Assembly: GCF_028689845.1 (NCBI RefSeq)
Contig: NZ_JAQVCH010000007.1
Location: forward strand, 1 to 64,000
Reading direction: 5' to 3'
DNA length: 64,000 bases
DNA from: Flavobacterium sp.
Lineage (GTDB): Bacteria > Bacteroidota > Bacteroidia > Flavobacteriales > Flavobacteriaceae
Shown here one piece after another: positions 26,499 to 35,615 of the stretch. A model generated the notes under the pieces. That model did not search any database. It worked only from the letters and a program-made list of their open reading frames with translations, and was not told the DNA's origin. Positions within the stretch are counted from its first letter, which is position 1. Each line of letters starts with the position of its first letter. Position numbers and translations under genes: made by a program.

Positions 26499-26520
26499 GG
26501 TCGTGATTTTTTGTAAATAT

Positions 26521-26547
26521 AAAAAAACCCTCACTTTTCAGCAAGGG
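26521..26547 (-). terminator. Terminator of ahcY
   Basis: The minus-strand stem CCCTTGC / GTGAGGG (two G-U pairs) with loop TGAAAA is followed by seven T, 28 bp after the ahcY stop and 23 bp before the next minus-strand gene start. Confidence 0.7.
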
Positions 26548-26574
26548 CTTCAGTATTTCTATTCAATTGATGAA

Positions 26575-27891
26575 CTAGTATCTGTAGTATTCCGGTTTGT
26601 ATGGGCCTTGAACATCAACGCCAATATAAGCTGCTTGCTCATCATTTAACGTTTCCAATTCAACACCTAATTTAGCTAAGTGTAAAGCCGCTACTTTTTC
26701 ATCTAAATGCTTCGGTAACATATATACTTCATTCTTGTATGCCGAACTGTTCGTCCATAATTCAATTTGAGCTAAGGTTTGGTTTGTAAATGAATTACTC
26801 ATTACAAAACTTGGGTGGCCTGTGGCACAACCTAAGTTCACCAAGCGACCTTCAGCTAAAATGAGTATGTCTTTTCCATCAATGGTATATTTGTCAACTT
26901 GTGGTTTGATTTCATCTTTGCTAGCACCATGATTCTTGTTCAACCAAGCCATGTCAATTTCATTATCAAAATGACCGATATTACAAACGATGGTTTTATC
27001 TTTCATTGCTTCAAAATGCTTTCCAACCACAATATCTTTATTCCCCGTAGTTGTAATCACGATATCTGCATTGCCAACAACCGTGTCTAATCGTTTAACT
27101 TCAAAACCGTCCATGGCTGCTTGTAAAGCACAAATCGGGTCAATTTCAGTAACAGTTACAATAGAACCAGCTCCTCTAAAGGAAGCCGCCGTTCCTTTTC
27201 CTACATCGCCATATCCACAAACCACGACTCTTTTACCTGCTAACATAATATCTGTTGCACGACGAACCGCATCAACAGCAGATTCTTTACATCCGTATTT
27301 GTTGTCAAATTTTGATTTCGTAACCGAATCATTTACGTTAATAGCGGGCATGAATAAAGTTCCGTTTTTCATACGTTCGTATAAACGGTGAACCCCAGTA
27401 GTTGTTTCTTCTGATAAACCTTTAATTCCTGCAATTAATTCCGGATAACGGTCAAAAACCATGTTGGTCAAATCACCACCATCATCTAAAATCATGTTTA
27501 ATGGTTTTCTGTCTTCTCCAAAAAACAAGGTTTGTTCAATGCACCAATCAAAGTCTTCTTCATTCAATCCTTTCCAAGCATATACTTGAATTCCAGCCGC
27601 AGCAATTGCAGCCGCAGCTTGATCTTGTGTTGAAAAAATATTACAAGAACTCCACGTTACTTCTGCACCCAAAGCAATTAAGGTTTCAATTAAAACCGCT
27701 GTTTGAATGGTCATGTGTAAACATCCAGCAATTCGAGCTCCTTTTAAAGGTTTGCTATCGCCATGTTCTTTGCGAAGTGCCATTAATCCTGGCATTTCGG
27801 CTTCGGCCAATTCAATTTCTTTTCTTCCCCAGGCGGCCAAAGAAATGTCTTTCACTTTGAACGCAACAAATGGTATTGTTTGTGTACTCAT
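26575..27891 (-). CDS. ahcY: Adenosylhomocysteinase
   Basis: AhcY hydrolyses S-adenosylhomocysteine to adenosine and homocysteine, relieving methyltransferase inhibition. The start at 27891 ([15 protein letters not shown]) is preferred: the promoter lies just upstream, and an extension would start inside it. The 438 residues have the NAD-binding motif [13 protein letters not shown] and the C-terminal YKPEYYRY ending that inserts into the neighbouring subunit's NAD site. It is flanked by its own promoter and terminator. Confidence 0.97.
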   Translation of the reverse strand: MSTQTIPFVAFKVKDISLAAWGRKEIELAEAEMPGLMALRKEHGDSKPLKGARIAGCLHMTIQTAVLIETLIALGAEVTWSSCNIFSTQDQAAAAIAAAGIQVYAWKGLNEEDFDWCIEQTLFFGEDRKPLNMILDDGGDLTNMVFDRYPELIAGIKGLSEETTTGVHRLYERMKNGTLFMPAINVNDSVTKSKFDNKYGCKESAVDAVRRATDIMLAGKRVVVCGYGDVGKGTAASFRGAGSIVTVTEIDPICALQAAMDGFEVKRLDTVVGNADIVITTTGNKDIVVGKHFEAMKDKTIVCNIGHFDNEIDMAWLNKNHGASKDEIKPQVDKYTIDGKDILILAEGRLVNLGCATGHPSFVMSNSFTNQTLAQIELWTNSSAYKNEVYMLPKHLDEKVAALHLAKLGVELETLNDEQAAYIGVDVQGPYKPEYYRY

Positions 27892-27924
27892 GTATAAAAT
27901 AGTTATATTAGCTAAAATTTTTGG

Positions 27925-27932
27925 CAAAATTA
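27925..27932 (-). promoter_or_regulatory. -7 promoter element of ahcY
   Basis: The minus-strand TAATTTTG matches TAnnTTTG, 33 bp before the ATG at 27891. It overlaps an in-frame upstream TTG, which argues that the TTG is not the start. Confidence 0.6.
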
Positions 27933-28029
27933 CGCAATTCAAGAGGATTTAGAAAGCCTTTTCGGTTTTTTTGTGATTTGTTTAGGATGCTAAAGTTTTG
28001 ATAAACAATTTGATATCGAACTATAAAAG

Positions 28030-28668
28030 ATGCCTTTTTATAAAAAAATAGAAATTGATTCGAAAACGACAACTCTAGTTTGGAAGATTACCGAAACTTT
28101 TTCGGATTTATTCCAGGCGGTTTCTCTAAAAGATACTTCTCTGGCTCGTTTAGAAGGAATGAAATCTGAAAGTCATCAAAATGGATTTTTAGCGGTACGA
28201 ATGCTTTTGCAACAAGCGGGTTATACCGATTTTGATTTGTTTTATGATGCATTTGGAAAGCCTCATTTGAAAGATGGTACGCGAATTTCAATTTCACATT
28301 CGCATGATTTTTCAGTATTGGTCTTGTCGGATAAAAATATAGGAATCGATTTAGAATTGCGACGTGAATTAGTGATAAAAATCGCTCGAAAATTCGCCGC
28401 AGAAGAATTTGTGTTTCAAGCAGAACATGATTCAACTGATTTTATGCGTAAACTTACCGTAATTTGGGGTGTGAAAGAAGCCGTATTCAAAGTACGAAAT
28501 GAAGTAGGAATTAGTTTTAAAGACCATGTTTTTGTTCGGCCATTTGAAATAGAAGATAAAAAAACAACGGCTTTATTAGATTTTAATGGGGTTAAACAAG
28601 AATTTATAGTTTACTTTACCGAAATAGAATCATATACCTTAGTTTGGCTATGGGAAACCCAAGAATAA
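28030..28668 (+). CDS. 4'-phosphopantetheinyl transferase superfamily protein
   Basis: It transfers the phosphopantetheine arm of CoA onto carrier proteins. In 212 residues the Mg/CoA motif is visible as GIDLELRRE near 117-125 and the second motif as WGVKEAVFKV near 150-160, with GKPHLKDGTRISISHS upstream (the conserved FxKP..F.S.SHs region). It is the Sfp-like size class rather than AcpS. The target carrier is not evident here. It is the first gene of a tight run: the GGGP synthase gene starts 24 bp before this gene ends. Confidence 0.9.
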   Translation: MPFYKKIEIDSKTTTLVWKITETFSDLFQAVSLKDTSLARLEGMKSESHQNGFLAVRMLLQQAGYTDFDLFYDAFGKPHLKDGTRISISHSHDFSVLVLSDKNIGIDLELRRELVIKIARKFAAEEFVFQAEHDSTDFMRKLTVIWGVKEAVFKVRNEVGISFKDHVFVRPFEIEDKKTTALLDFNGVKQEFIVYFTEIESYTLVWLWETQE

Positions 28669-29384
28669 AAAACATCTACCACGAAATAGGTCTAGCCAAA
28701 ACTAGAAATCAAAAATTAATTGCCATTTTAATTGACCCCGATGAGATTGATGTTGATGGACTACAGAAACTTATACCTCAAATTAGTAACTCACCAGCAA
28801 CCCATATTTTGGTAGGTGGTAGTATTGTAGAAACCAATCACATTGATGCGATTGTTCAATTTTTAAAAGCAAAACTTTCGTTGCCAATTCTACTTTTTCC
28901 TGGACATCCTTCGCAAATTTCTGTGCATGCCGATGGCATTTTGTTTTTAAGTTTACTTTCTGGAAGAAATCCCGATTACCTCATTGAACACCAAGTCAAT
29001 GCTGTGCCTTTATTGAAAGACACTACTTTAGAAATCATTCCAACCGCTTATATTTTAATAGAAAGTGGGTGTGAAACGGCCGTTGAGCGGGTTAGTCAGA
29101 CCAAACCATTAGACCGAAATAACAGTGATTATATTTGTCAAACAGCTCTTGCGGGACAATATTTAGGAAATAAATTAATTTATTTGGAAGCAGGTAGCGG
29201 AGCCATACAGGCTGTTCCGTTAGAAACAATTAAAAAAGTAGCGGACGCAATTTCTACCCCTCTTTTGGTTGGTGGCGGAATTCGAACGCAAAAGGGCATT
29301 CAAGAAGCATTCGAAGCAGGTGCCGATTTAGTCGTAATTGGAACTGCATTTGAACATGACCCTCATTTTTTTGAACATGATTGA
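28644..29384 (+). CDS. Geranylgeranylglyceryl/heptaprenylglyceryl phosphate synthase family protein
   Basis: This TIM-barrel prenyltransferase joins a polyprenyl diphosphate to sn-glycerol-1-phosphate. Recognisable motifs are LIAILIDPDEID near the N-terminus, VGGSIVET, LLFPGHPSQIS, YLEAGSGA and LLVGGGIRT, the phosphate-binding loops. In Bacteroidota this family occurs widely, though ether lipids are not generally reported, so the product is uncertain. The ATG at 28650 is an equally good start. It overlaps the genes on both sides (24 bp and 8 bp), which implies translational coupling. Confidence 0.88.
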   Translation: MAMGNPRIKNIYHEIGLAKTRNQKLIAILIDPDEIDVDGLQKLIPQISNSPATHILVGGSIVETNHIDAIVQFLKAKLSLPILLFPGHPSQISVHADGILFLSLLSGRNPDYLIEHQVNAVPLLKDTTLEIIPTAYILIESGCETAVERVSQTKPLDRNNSDYICQTALAGQYLGNKLIYLEAGSGAIQAVPLETIKKVADAISTPLLVGGGIRTQKGIQEAFEAGADLVVIGTAFEHDPHFFEHD

Positions 29385-30000
29385 CTTTCTTTTTTCGCAA
29401 TATGACACCTATTCTTTAACACACATTGTGTTGGAAATTATTGCGGTACTATTTGGTCTTGCAAGCGTTTGGTTTGCCAAAAACGATTCTATTTGGGTGT
29501 TTCCCACGGGAATTGTAAGCACTACCATTTATATTTATTTACTTTGGCAGTGGGGATTAGTAGGCGATATGTCGATTAATTTTTACTACTCTATCATGAG
29601 CATATATGGCTGGTATTATTGGACCCGAAAAAAAGATAATCAAACGGAATTTCCAATTGCTAAAATAACCGTAGTTGAAAAAAAATGGGTGGTTATAATT
29701 TTTATACTTACTTCAATTGGAGTAGTGTTATTGTATCGGTTTTTTGATAAATTTGTCCATTGGACGGCCTATGTAGATACGTTTACAACCGGATTATTTT
29801 TTGTTGGAATGTGGCTCATGGCCAAACGTAAAATTGAACATTGGCTATTTTGGATAGTAGGCGATATTATTTCAGTACCTTTATATTTTAGTAAAGGGTA
29901 TACTTTTACTAGCGTTCAATACTTAATTTTTACTATTATTGCCTTTTATGGTTATATCGAATGGAAGAAAATCTTAAACAACAATCCTCAAGTATCCTGA
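29377..30000 (+). CDS. pnuC: PnuC-family vitamin/nucleoside permease
   Basis: The ATG at 29377 (MIDFLFSQYDTYSLTH) overlaps the previous stop by 8 bp and is the best start. About 207 residues form seven hydrophobic segments with the PnuC signature YGWYYWTRK and WFAKNDSIWVFPTGI. PnuC proteins are facilitators for nicotinamide riboside; the PnuT subgroup carries thiamine. The adjacent NadR-like kinase favours nicotinamide riboside, but the nearby TPP riboswitch and TonB receptor leave thiamine open. The next gene overlaps by 40 bp. Confidence 0.85.
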   Translation: MIDFLFSQYDTYSLTHIVLEIIAVLFGLASVWFAKNDSIWVFPTGIVSTTIYIYLLWQWGLVGDMSINFYYSIMSIYGWYYWTRKKDNQTEFPIAKITVVEKKWVVIIFILTSIGVVLLYRFFDKFVHWTAYVDTFTTGLFFVGMWLMAKRKIEHWLFWIVGDIISVPLYFSKGYTFTSVQYLIFTIIAFYGYIEWKKILNNNPQVS

Positions 30001-32075
30001 AAATTACGCTTTACGGACCAGAAAGCACCGGAAAGACAACCTTGGCAAAACAACTTGCGGAACATTATAAAACAGTCTGGATTCCTGAATTTGCAAGAGA
30101 ATATCTGCAAGATAAATGGAACAAATCTCAGCAAATTTGTGAAGAACACGATTTGATGCCCATTGCTATCGGACAAACAAAAATAGAAAATGAAGCACTG
30201 GAAAAAGCAAATAAAATTTTGTTTTCCGACACGTGTTTGATGGTAACCAAAGTCTTTTCGGATATTTACTATGAGCAAACCAATCCTGTTTTAGAAAAAG
30301 CAGCCAAAAAACACAAATACGATTTGTTTATTCTAACCGATGTCGATGTGCCGTGGGAGAAAGATGATTTGCGAGATGCACCGACCAATCGAAAAGCAAT
30401 TTTTGATAGATTTGAACAAGCCTTAATTCAATATAACAAACCGTATCTAACCGTATCGGGTTCTAAAGAAAAGCGTCTTCAAAAAGCAATTAGTTGGATA
30501 GATAGTTTGATTGAATGCAAAGCAAATGGATTTAATTCTTTTGATTTTATTCAATTCCAACAACGAAACATGTCGTTAGATAAAATTCAAGGTCAAATTA
30601 ATTATCTCAAACAAGGAATTCCTAAAATCAATTTAGATCGAGTAGCCAAAAGAGGTGATGGTATCACAGCCTTATCTGAAGAAGAAGCGATTTATTATGC
30701 CAATTTTTTTGATGATAAAAAAGGGCAATTACAACTAAAAAAATTTGTTCCCGCTTCGGGTGCCGCTACCCGAATGTTTAAGTTTTTAAGTGATTTTTTA
30801 CATGATTTTAAATTAGGCGAAGAATCTATCAATGCTTATATCAATAGAAAAAAAGCCAGGAATTTATCTTTGTTTTTAATTGGCATTGAAAAACTTCCCT
30901 TTTATGAAACAGTTTTAAATCGAGTAAAAGAAATTTTTACCGAATATGATTCGTGGGGATATGACAGTAAAATGTTTGCTTTTATTAAAATAATGTTGGC
31001 AAAAAACGAGTTTGATTTTGCTAATAAACCAAAAGGAGTTTTGCCATTTCACCATTATGATACACATTGTGCTTCGCCCATTGAAGAACATTTAAGAGAG
31101 GCGGTTTCCTATGCCAGTTCTAATAAAAAAGCTAGAATTCATTTTACGGTTTCTAAAGAGCATCAGTATGATTTTGAAGCGATTATTGACAAAGTAAAGC
31201 CTGCCATTGAAGCGGAACACGAAATGGATATCACGGTCAATTATTCCTATCAAAATGAAGCAACCGATAGTGTTGCCTTACATTTAGATAACGAACTTTT
31301 TCGAGACGAAAATGAACTGTTATTGTTTAGACCCGGAGGACATGGAGCCTTAATTGAAAATTTAAATAGGTTAACTGCTGACGTTATTTTTATTAAAAAC
31401 ATTGATAACGTCATTCAAAATCACTTAAACGAAATTAGTCTATATAAAAAAGCATTAGCGGGTATCCTATTAGATAAACAACAACAGATTTTCAATTACT
31501 TACGTTTGCTAGAATCGAAAGAAGTAAATAAAGAGTTGTTACAAGAAATCGTGTTGTTTATTGAAACCAAACTCCATTTTGAAGTCGTAGAAGATTTGTC
31601 GAAATATACCAAAGAAAGTAAAATTGATTATCTCATTAATTACTTAAACCGACCTATTCGTGTTTGCGGGATGGTTAAAAATGAAGGAGAACCTGGCGGC
31701 GGCCCATTTTGGGTACGCGATAAAAAAGGGCTGGTTTTTTTACAGATTGTGGAAGCATCGCAAATTGATGATAAAGACACTAATCAAATGAAAATTTTAG
31801 AGAGTGCAACCCATTTCAATCCAGTAGATTTGGTATGCGGAATTAAAAATTTTAAAGGAACTAATTTTGATTTGACTAATTTCATCGACCCGTCAAGCGG
31901 ATTTATTGTGCATAAAAATAAAGGTGGAAAAGAACTAAAAGCCTATGAACTACCTGGACTATGGAACGGGGCAATGGCAAAGTGGTTGTCTGTCTTTGTA
32001 GAAGTGCCATTAATTACGTTTAATCCTGTAAAAACGGTGAATGATTTATTAAAAACGGCTCATCAACCCAAATAA
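29961..32075 (+). CDS. Fusion of a NadR-like P-loop kinase and a DUF4301 domain
   Basis: Residues 1-185 form a P-loop domain (LYGPESTGKTTLAKQLAEHY, Walker A at about 17-25; IPEFAREYL; DVDVPWEKDDLRDAP) like the ribosylnicotinamide kinase part of NadR, which would trap imported nucleoside by phosphorylation. From about residue 200 (MSLDKIQGQINYLKQGIPKI) to 704 the protein is DUF4301, whose function is unknown. The reading frame is continuous, and an internal ATG sits at the junction. In relatives I recall the two parts as separate genes. It overlaps pnuC by 40 bp and abuts arfB by 1 bp, consistent with a salvage operon. Confidence 0.83.
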   Translation: MEENLKQQSSSILKITLYGPESTGKTTLAKQLAEHYKTVWIPEFAREYLQDKWNKSQQICEEHDLMPIAIGQTKIENEALEKANKILFSDTCLMVTKVFSDIYYEQTNPVLEKAAKKHKYDLFILTDVDVPWEKDDLRDAPTNRKAIFDRFEQALIQYNKPYLTVSGSKEKRLQKAISWIDSLIECKANGFNSFDFIQFQQRNMSLDKIQGQINYLKQGIPKINLDRVAKRGDGITALSEEEAIYYANFFDDKKGQLQLKKFVPASGAATRMFKFLSDFLHDFKLGEESINAYINRKKARNLSLFLIGIEKLPFYETVLNRVKEIFTEYDSWGYDSKMFAFIKIMLAKNEFDFANKPKGVLPFHHYDTHCASPIEEHLREAVSYASSNKKARIHFTVSKEHQYDFEAIIDKVKPAIEAEHEMDITVNYSYQNEATDSVALHLDNELFRDENELLLFRPGGHGALIENLNRLTADVIFIKNIDNVIQNHLNEISLYKKALAGILLDKQQQIFNYLRLLESKEVNKELLQEIVLFIETKLHFEVVEDLSKYTKESKIDYLINYLNRPIRVCGMVKNEGEPGGGPFWVRDKKGLVFLQIVEASQIDDKDTNQMKILESATHFNPVDLVCGIKNFKGTNFDLTNFIDPSSGFIVHKNKGGKELKAYELPGLWNGAMAKWLSVFVEVPLITFNPVKTVNDLLKTAHQPK

Positions 32076-32476
32076 TGGAAGCTGAAAGAATCATATCAGA
32101 ACTACAATTCAAAGCCGTGCGAAGTAGCGGAGCTGGTGGACAAAATGTAAATAAAGTTTCGTCTAAAGTGGTACTGACTTTCAATTTGGTAGCTTCTCAA
32201 TCTTTAACGGATGAAGAAAAATTACTGCTTTCCGATAAATTAAAAACGAAATTGACCTCTGAAGGGCTTTTGATTTTAACTTGTGGCGAAGACCGGAGTC
32301 AACTCAAAAATAAAGAAATAATTACCAAACGTTTTTTAAAATTGATTGAAAACGGATTAATTGTACCCAAAAAACGAAAAGCCACAAAAATTCCACGTTC
32401 CGTAATCGAAAAAAGATTAAAATCAAAACGAACAACTTCCGAACGGAAACAAAATAGAAAACGACCAGATGTTTAA
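32075..32476 (+). CDS. arfB: Alternative ribosome-rescue factor ArfB (peptidyl-tRNA hydrolase)
   Basis: This is a codon-independent release factor that frees stalled ribosomes. The 133 residues contain the catalytic GGQ at 21-23 (RSSGAGGQNVNKVSSKV) and the strongly basic C-terminal tail (KRLKSKRTTSERKQNRKRP) that enters the empty mRNA channel. Its size fits ArfB rather than RF1/RF2. The start overlaps the upstream stop by 1 bp (TAATG), and it is the last gene of the run that begins at 28030. Confidence 0.94.
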   Translation: MEAERIISELQFKAVRSSGAGGQNVNKVSSKVVLTFNLVASQSLTDEEKLLLSDKLKTKLTSEGLLILTCGEDRSQLKNKEIITKRFLKLIENGLIVPKKRKATKIPRSVIEKRLKSKRTTSERKQNRKRPDV

Positions 32477-32571
32477 AAGGTATTAGTAAGTAGGTTGTAG
32501 TTCTTTACTTTTGAGTTGAATTTGCTTTTTGTTATTGAGCTTGCTTTTTTATTGAAATTGAAATTTATTTC

Positions 32572-32579
32572 TATCTTTG
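32572..32579 (+). promoter_or_regulatory. -7 promoter element of the thiamine receptor transcript
   Basis: TATCTTTG, with a TTG 17 bp upstream, is a near-ideal flavobacterial promoter. The expected start is about 32584, the first base of the riboswitch P1 stem. Confidence 0.75.
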
Positions 32580-32583
32580 CCCC

Positions 32584-32664
32584 GTCTCAAAGGGGTGCTC
32601 TAAAAAACGAGCTGAGATCATACCCAACGAACCTAGAACAGGTAATGCTGTTTAGGGAAAAGAC
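32584..32664 (+). promoter_or_regulatory. TPP riboswitch (THI element)
   Basis: The conserved TPP aptamer blocks are present in order: GGGGTGC at 32592-32598, GCTGAGATCATACCC at 32611-32625, GAACCT at 32629-32634, GGTAATGC and TTAGGGA to 32657. GTCT at 32584 pairs with AGAC at 32661 as P1. Binding of thiamine diphosphate should repress the TonB receptor 98 bp downstream. No obvious intrinsic terminator follows, so control may be translational. Confidence 0.95.
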
Positions 32665-32761
32665 AAAAAAGTAAATGTGCACGTTTATTTGGATGTCAAG
32701 AGTATCAATTTTAATTTTTAACCAAGAATAATTACCCCTTTTATTCGTAATCTTTTTACGA

Positions 32762-34924
32762 ATGAAAACTTTATTCACAATTGGCTCAAATGCCACCAAC
32801 ATCAAAGGCAGGACTTGCTTGACAAGTTTGTTGCTTATTTCCTTATCTGGATTTGCTCAGGAAAAAGTAGCAGACACCACTAAAATCAAAGAAATCGCTC
32901 TCGATGAAGTATTGATTTCTTCCATCCGAGTTACAGCCCAATCACCCATTACGTTTTCTAACTTACGTAAAGAAGAATTTGAATCGCGAAATCTCGGGCA
33001 GGACATTCCGATGATGATGAATTTTCTGCCTTCTGTGGTAACCACAACCGATGCTGGTGCTGGAATTGGCTATACTGGAATTCGCGTTCGTGGTTCAGAT
33101 GCTACTCGTGTCAATGTTACTATCAACGGAATTCCGTATAACGACTCTGAAAGTCAGGGCACTTTTTGGGTAAACATGCCTGATTTTGCTAGTTCAACCG
33201 AAAGTTTGCAATTGCAACGTGGTGTTGGAACGTCAACCAATGGAGCAGGTGCTTTTGGAGCCAGCTTAAATGTATTAACTGATTCCTATTCGCAAGAAGC
33301 AAATGGCGAAATTTCAAATTCGTTCGGAAGTTTTAATTCGCGAAAGCATACCGTAAAATTTAGTACAGGCTTAATGAACGAGCAGTTTGAATTGGCTGGA
33401 AGATTGTCTGCAATAAATTCAGATGGCTATGTTGATCGAGCTTCTTCTGATTTGAAATCGTATTTTTTGCAAGGAACATATGTTGGAAAATCAACTTTAA
33501 TTAAAGCCATAACTTTTGGCGGAAAACAAACAACGTATCAAGCTTGGAATGGAATTGATGCCACGACGTTAGTAGAGGATAGAACATATAATTCCGCAGG
33601 AGAGTTTACCGATGAGTTTGGAAATAAGCGTTATTATGATAACGAAACTGATAATTACCAACAAGACCATTACCAATTGCATTGGAATGAAAAAGTATCC
33701 GAAAAATGGAATACCAATCTCGCTTTTCATTATACCAAAGGAAAAGGATACTATGAAAATTACAAAGAAGATGCGGATATGGCTGACTATGGTTTATCGG
33801 CAGTTGATACAATTACTACCACAGATTTAGTTCGTCAAAAGTGGTTAGATAACGATTTTTATGGAACTACTTTTTCGGCTAATTATAAAGCGGATAAGCT
33901 AGATTTAATTTTAGGTGGAGCATGGAGTAGATATGAAGGGGCTCATTTCGGCAAAGTAATCTGGGCACGTTATGCTTCTACGTCAGAATTAGGAGATCAT
34001 TATTATGACGATTTCTCAACCAAAAATGATGCTAATGTTTTTGTAAAAGCCAATTATCAATTGTTAGAAAAACTTAGTATTTACGGTGATGTTCAATATC
34101 GAAATGTACAATACAATGCAAATAGTTGGGAAACAGGTTTGGTGGATGACAATTTTAATTTCTTTAATCCAAAGGCGGGTCTTACTTATACATTTAATCA
34201 AAAAAATGCTTTGTATTTTTCTTATGCTAGAGCAAATCGAGAACCGAATAGAACAGATTACGAAGGAGGAAATGACGTAAAGCCAGAAAAACTAAATGAC
34301 TACGAATTAGGATGGAGATTCAAATCTCAAAAAGTGCAAGTCAATTCTAACTTGTATTACATGAAATACAAAGATCAGCTAGTTTTGACAGGAGAATTGG
34401 ATGATGTAGGAGCTTCAATACGTAAAAACAGTGGTGATAGCTATCGATTGGGAATAGAAGTTGATGCTAAAATTCAATTTGCAGAAAAATGGTTAATTTC
34501 TCCAAACGTTACGCTGAGCAGTAATAAAAATGTTGATTTTGTTTCTGATGCTAGTGGAAGTTTAGTGGTGTTAGGAGATACTAACATTGCCTATTCACCT
34601 AATTTTATAGCAGCAAATAGTTTATCTTTTGCTCCAATTGAATCATTCAGAGTAAGTTGGTTATCAAAATATGTGAGCGAACAATACTTGAATAATATAG
34701 ACGATACGACTGGAAAACTGAAAGACTATTTTGTAAATGACTTTAACGCTTCTTATGAAATTAAAACCAATTCAATTTTCAAATCGATTGTAATCAATCT
34801 TTTGGTAAATAATATATTTGATGTTGATTATGTTTCCAACGGAGCCGATTATGGTGGCGGTTATGTGTATTATTATCCGCAAGCCGGAATTAACTTCTTA
34901 ACTGGATTAACCTTATTATTCTAA
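32762..34924 (+). CDS. TonB-dependent receptor, predicted thiamine uptake
   Basis: The 720-residue outer-membrane barrel protein has an N-terminal signal, a TonB-box/plug region (EIALDEVLISSIRV; GYTGIRVRGSDATRVNVTINGIPYND) and a 22-strand barrel ending in a terminal aromatic (GLTLLF). It would import its ligand with TonB-ExbBD energy. The TPP riboswitch immediately upstream makes thiamine or a thiamine derivative the best substrate guess, as in the omr genes of other Bacteroidota. It is closed by a strong terminator at 34931. Confidence 0.92.
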   Translation: MKTLFTIGSNATNIKGRTCLTSLLLISLSGFAQEKVADTTKIKEIALDEVLISSIRVTAQSPITFSNLRKEEFESRNLGQDIPMMMNFLPSVVTTTDAGAGIGYTGIRVRGSDATRVNVTINGIPYNDSESQGTFWVNMPDFASSTESLQLQRGVGTSTNGAGAFGASLNVLTDSYSQEANGEISNSFGSFNSRKHTVKFSTGLMNEQFELAGRLSAINSDGYVDRASSDLKSYFLQGTYVGKSTLIKAITFGGKQTTYQAWNGIDATTLVEDRTYNSAGEFTDEFGNKRYYDNETDNYQQDHYQLHWNEKVSEKWNTNLAFHYTKGKGYYENYKEDADMADYGLSAVDTITTTDLVRQKWLDNDFYGTTFSANYKADKLDLILGGAWSRYEGAHFGKVIWARYASTSELGDHYYDDFSTKNDANVFVKANYQLLEKLSIYGDVQYRNVQYNANSWETGLVDDNFNFFNPKAGLTYTFNQKNALYFSYARANREPNRTDYEGGNDVKPEKLNDYELGWRFKSQKVQVNSNLYYMKYKDQLVLTGELDDVGASIRKNSGDSYRLGIEVDAKIQFAEKWLISPNVTLSSNKNVDFVSDASGSLVVLGDTNIAYSPNFIAANSLSFAPIESFRVSWLSKYVSEQYLNNIDDTTGKLKDYFVNDFNASYEIKTNSIFKSIVINLLVNNIFDVDYVSNGADYGGGYVYYYPQAGINFLTGLTLLF

Positions 34925-34930
34925 AAAAAA

Positions 34931-34963
34931 AAACAAACCCTGATGAAATGTCAGGGTTTGTTT
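34931..34963. terminator. Bidirectional terminator after the TonB receptor
   Basis: A perfect 13-bp stem (AAACAAACCCTGA / TCAGGGTTTGTTT) with a 7-nt loop is flanked by A- and T-runs. It serves both the receptor and the convergent lipoprotein gene. Confidence 0.88.
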
Positions 34964-35383
34964 TTAATTATATACTCGAATAATCGGAAGATTAACTTCT
35001 ACACGGTATCTTTTCATCGGATATTGCAACGAACCTAATCCGGTAAATAAGCTATATTGCTCTTCATCACAAGGGCAAACAGCATAAATTCCGCTTACGG
35101 CCATTGTGGAACAATTTGAAATTGGTTGATTTGGGCAAGCGGCATCATAGGCATAATAACCACTGCCGCTATTAAAAACAATAACCCCCTTTGCTCCCGC
35201 AATTCCTTGTGGGATATAAACGGCATTACTCGGAAATTGTAAACTGCTATACATCGGTAAATCCATGTTGATATCTACCGTAAAGGAATAATTTGGAATA
35301 TACGGATTGTTATTATTGCTTCCGCCGCTATCACAACCGGCTAGAAATAAACTTAATAAAAAAACAAAAGCAATTTTTTTCAT
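34964..35383 (-). CDS. Lipoprotein with a degenerate Rieske-like fold
   Basis: The signal MKKIAFVFLLSLFLAGC (lipid Cys17) is followed by a Gly/Ser/Asn-rich linker. The remaining 110 residues resemble the Rieske ferredoxin layout: a GVIVFNSGSGYYAYDAACPN segment and a later ICAVCPCDEEQYSLFTG-like block (CPCDEEQ). Genuine Rieske sites are C-x-H and C-x-x-H; here both histidines are missing, so it probably does not bind a [2Fe-2S] cluster, though four cysteines remain. The function is unknown. It is divergent from greA. Confidence 0.7.
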   Translation of the reverse strand: MKKIAFVFLLSLFLAGCDSGGSNNNNPYIPNYSFTVDINMDLPMYSSLQFPSNAVYIPQGIAGAKGVIVFNSGSGYYAYDAACPNQPISNCSTMAVSGIYAVCPCDEEQYSLFTGLGSLQYPMKRYRVEVNLPIIRVYN

Positions 35384-35474
35384 TTATATTGTATAATAGA
35401 ATTACAAATTTAAGGGAATTCTAATTCATAATTGGGATAGTTGAATAATTTTTAGATTTAATTAAATAAATCAT

Positions 35475-35482
35475 TATCTTTG
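35475..35482 (+). promoter_or_regulatory. -7 promoter element of greA
   Basis: TATCTTTG lies 134 bp before the greA ATG; the transcript start would be about 35487, exactly at the leader hairpin. Confidence 0.65.
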
Positions 35483-35486
35483 TCAT

Positions 35487-35513
35487 AAGAAATCCTCTCA
35501 AAGGGGATTTCTT
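35487..35513 (+). other. Hairpin at the predicted 5' end of the greA mRNA
   Basis: The stem AAGAAATCCTC / GGGGATTTCTT (11 bp, one G-U) with a 5-nt loop begins about 5 nt after the -7 element and is followed by TGTATTTTATA. It could stabilise the mRNA 5' end or act as an early terminator. A leader of about 100 nt without visible genes follows. Confidence 0.5.
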
Positions 35514-35615
35514 TGTATTTTATATAAACGAGAAAAAAAAATTAAAGTATAAGGTAGTCTTTCTTTTTTAAAATTAGAAAATAAGGAATTATCAAAACAA
35601 TAAACACATGAAGTT

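Noticed and set aside
32587..32805. 72-residue minus-strand open frame over the riboswitch
   Set aside because: It lies antisense to the TPP aptamer and receptor start; no protein features.
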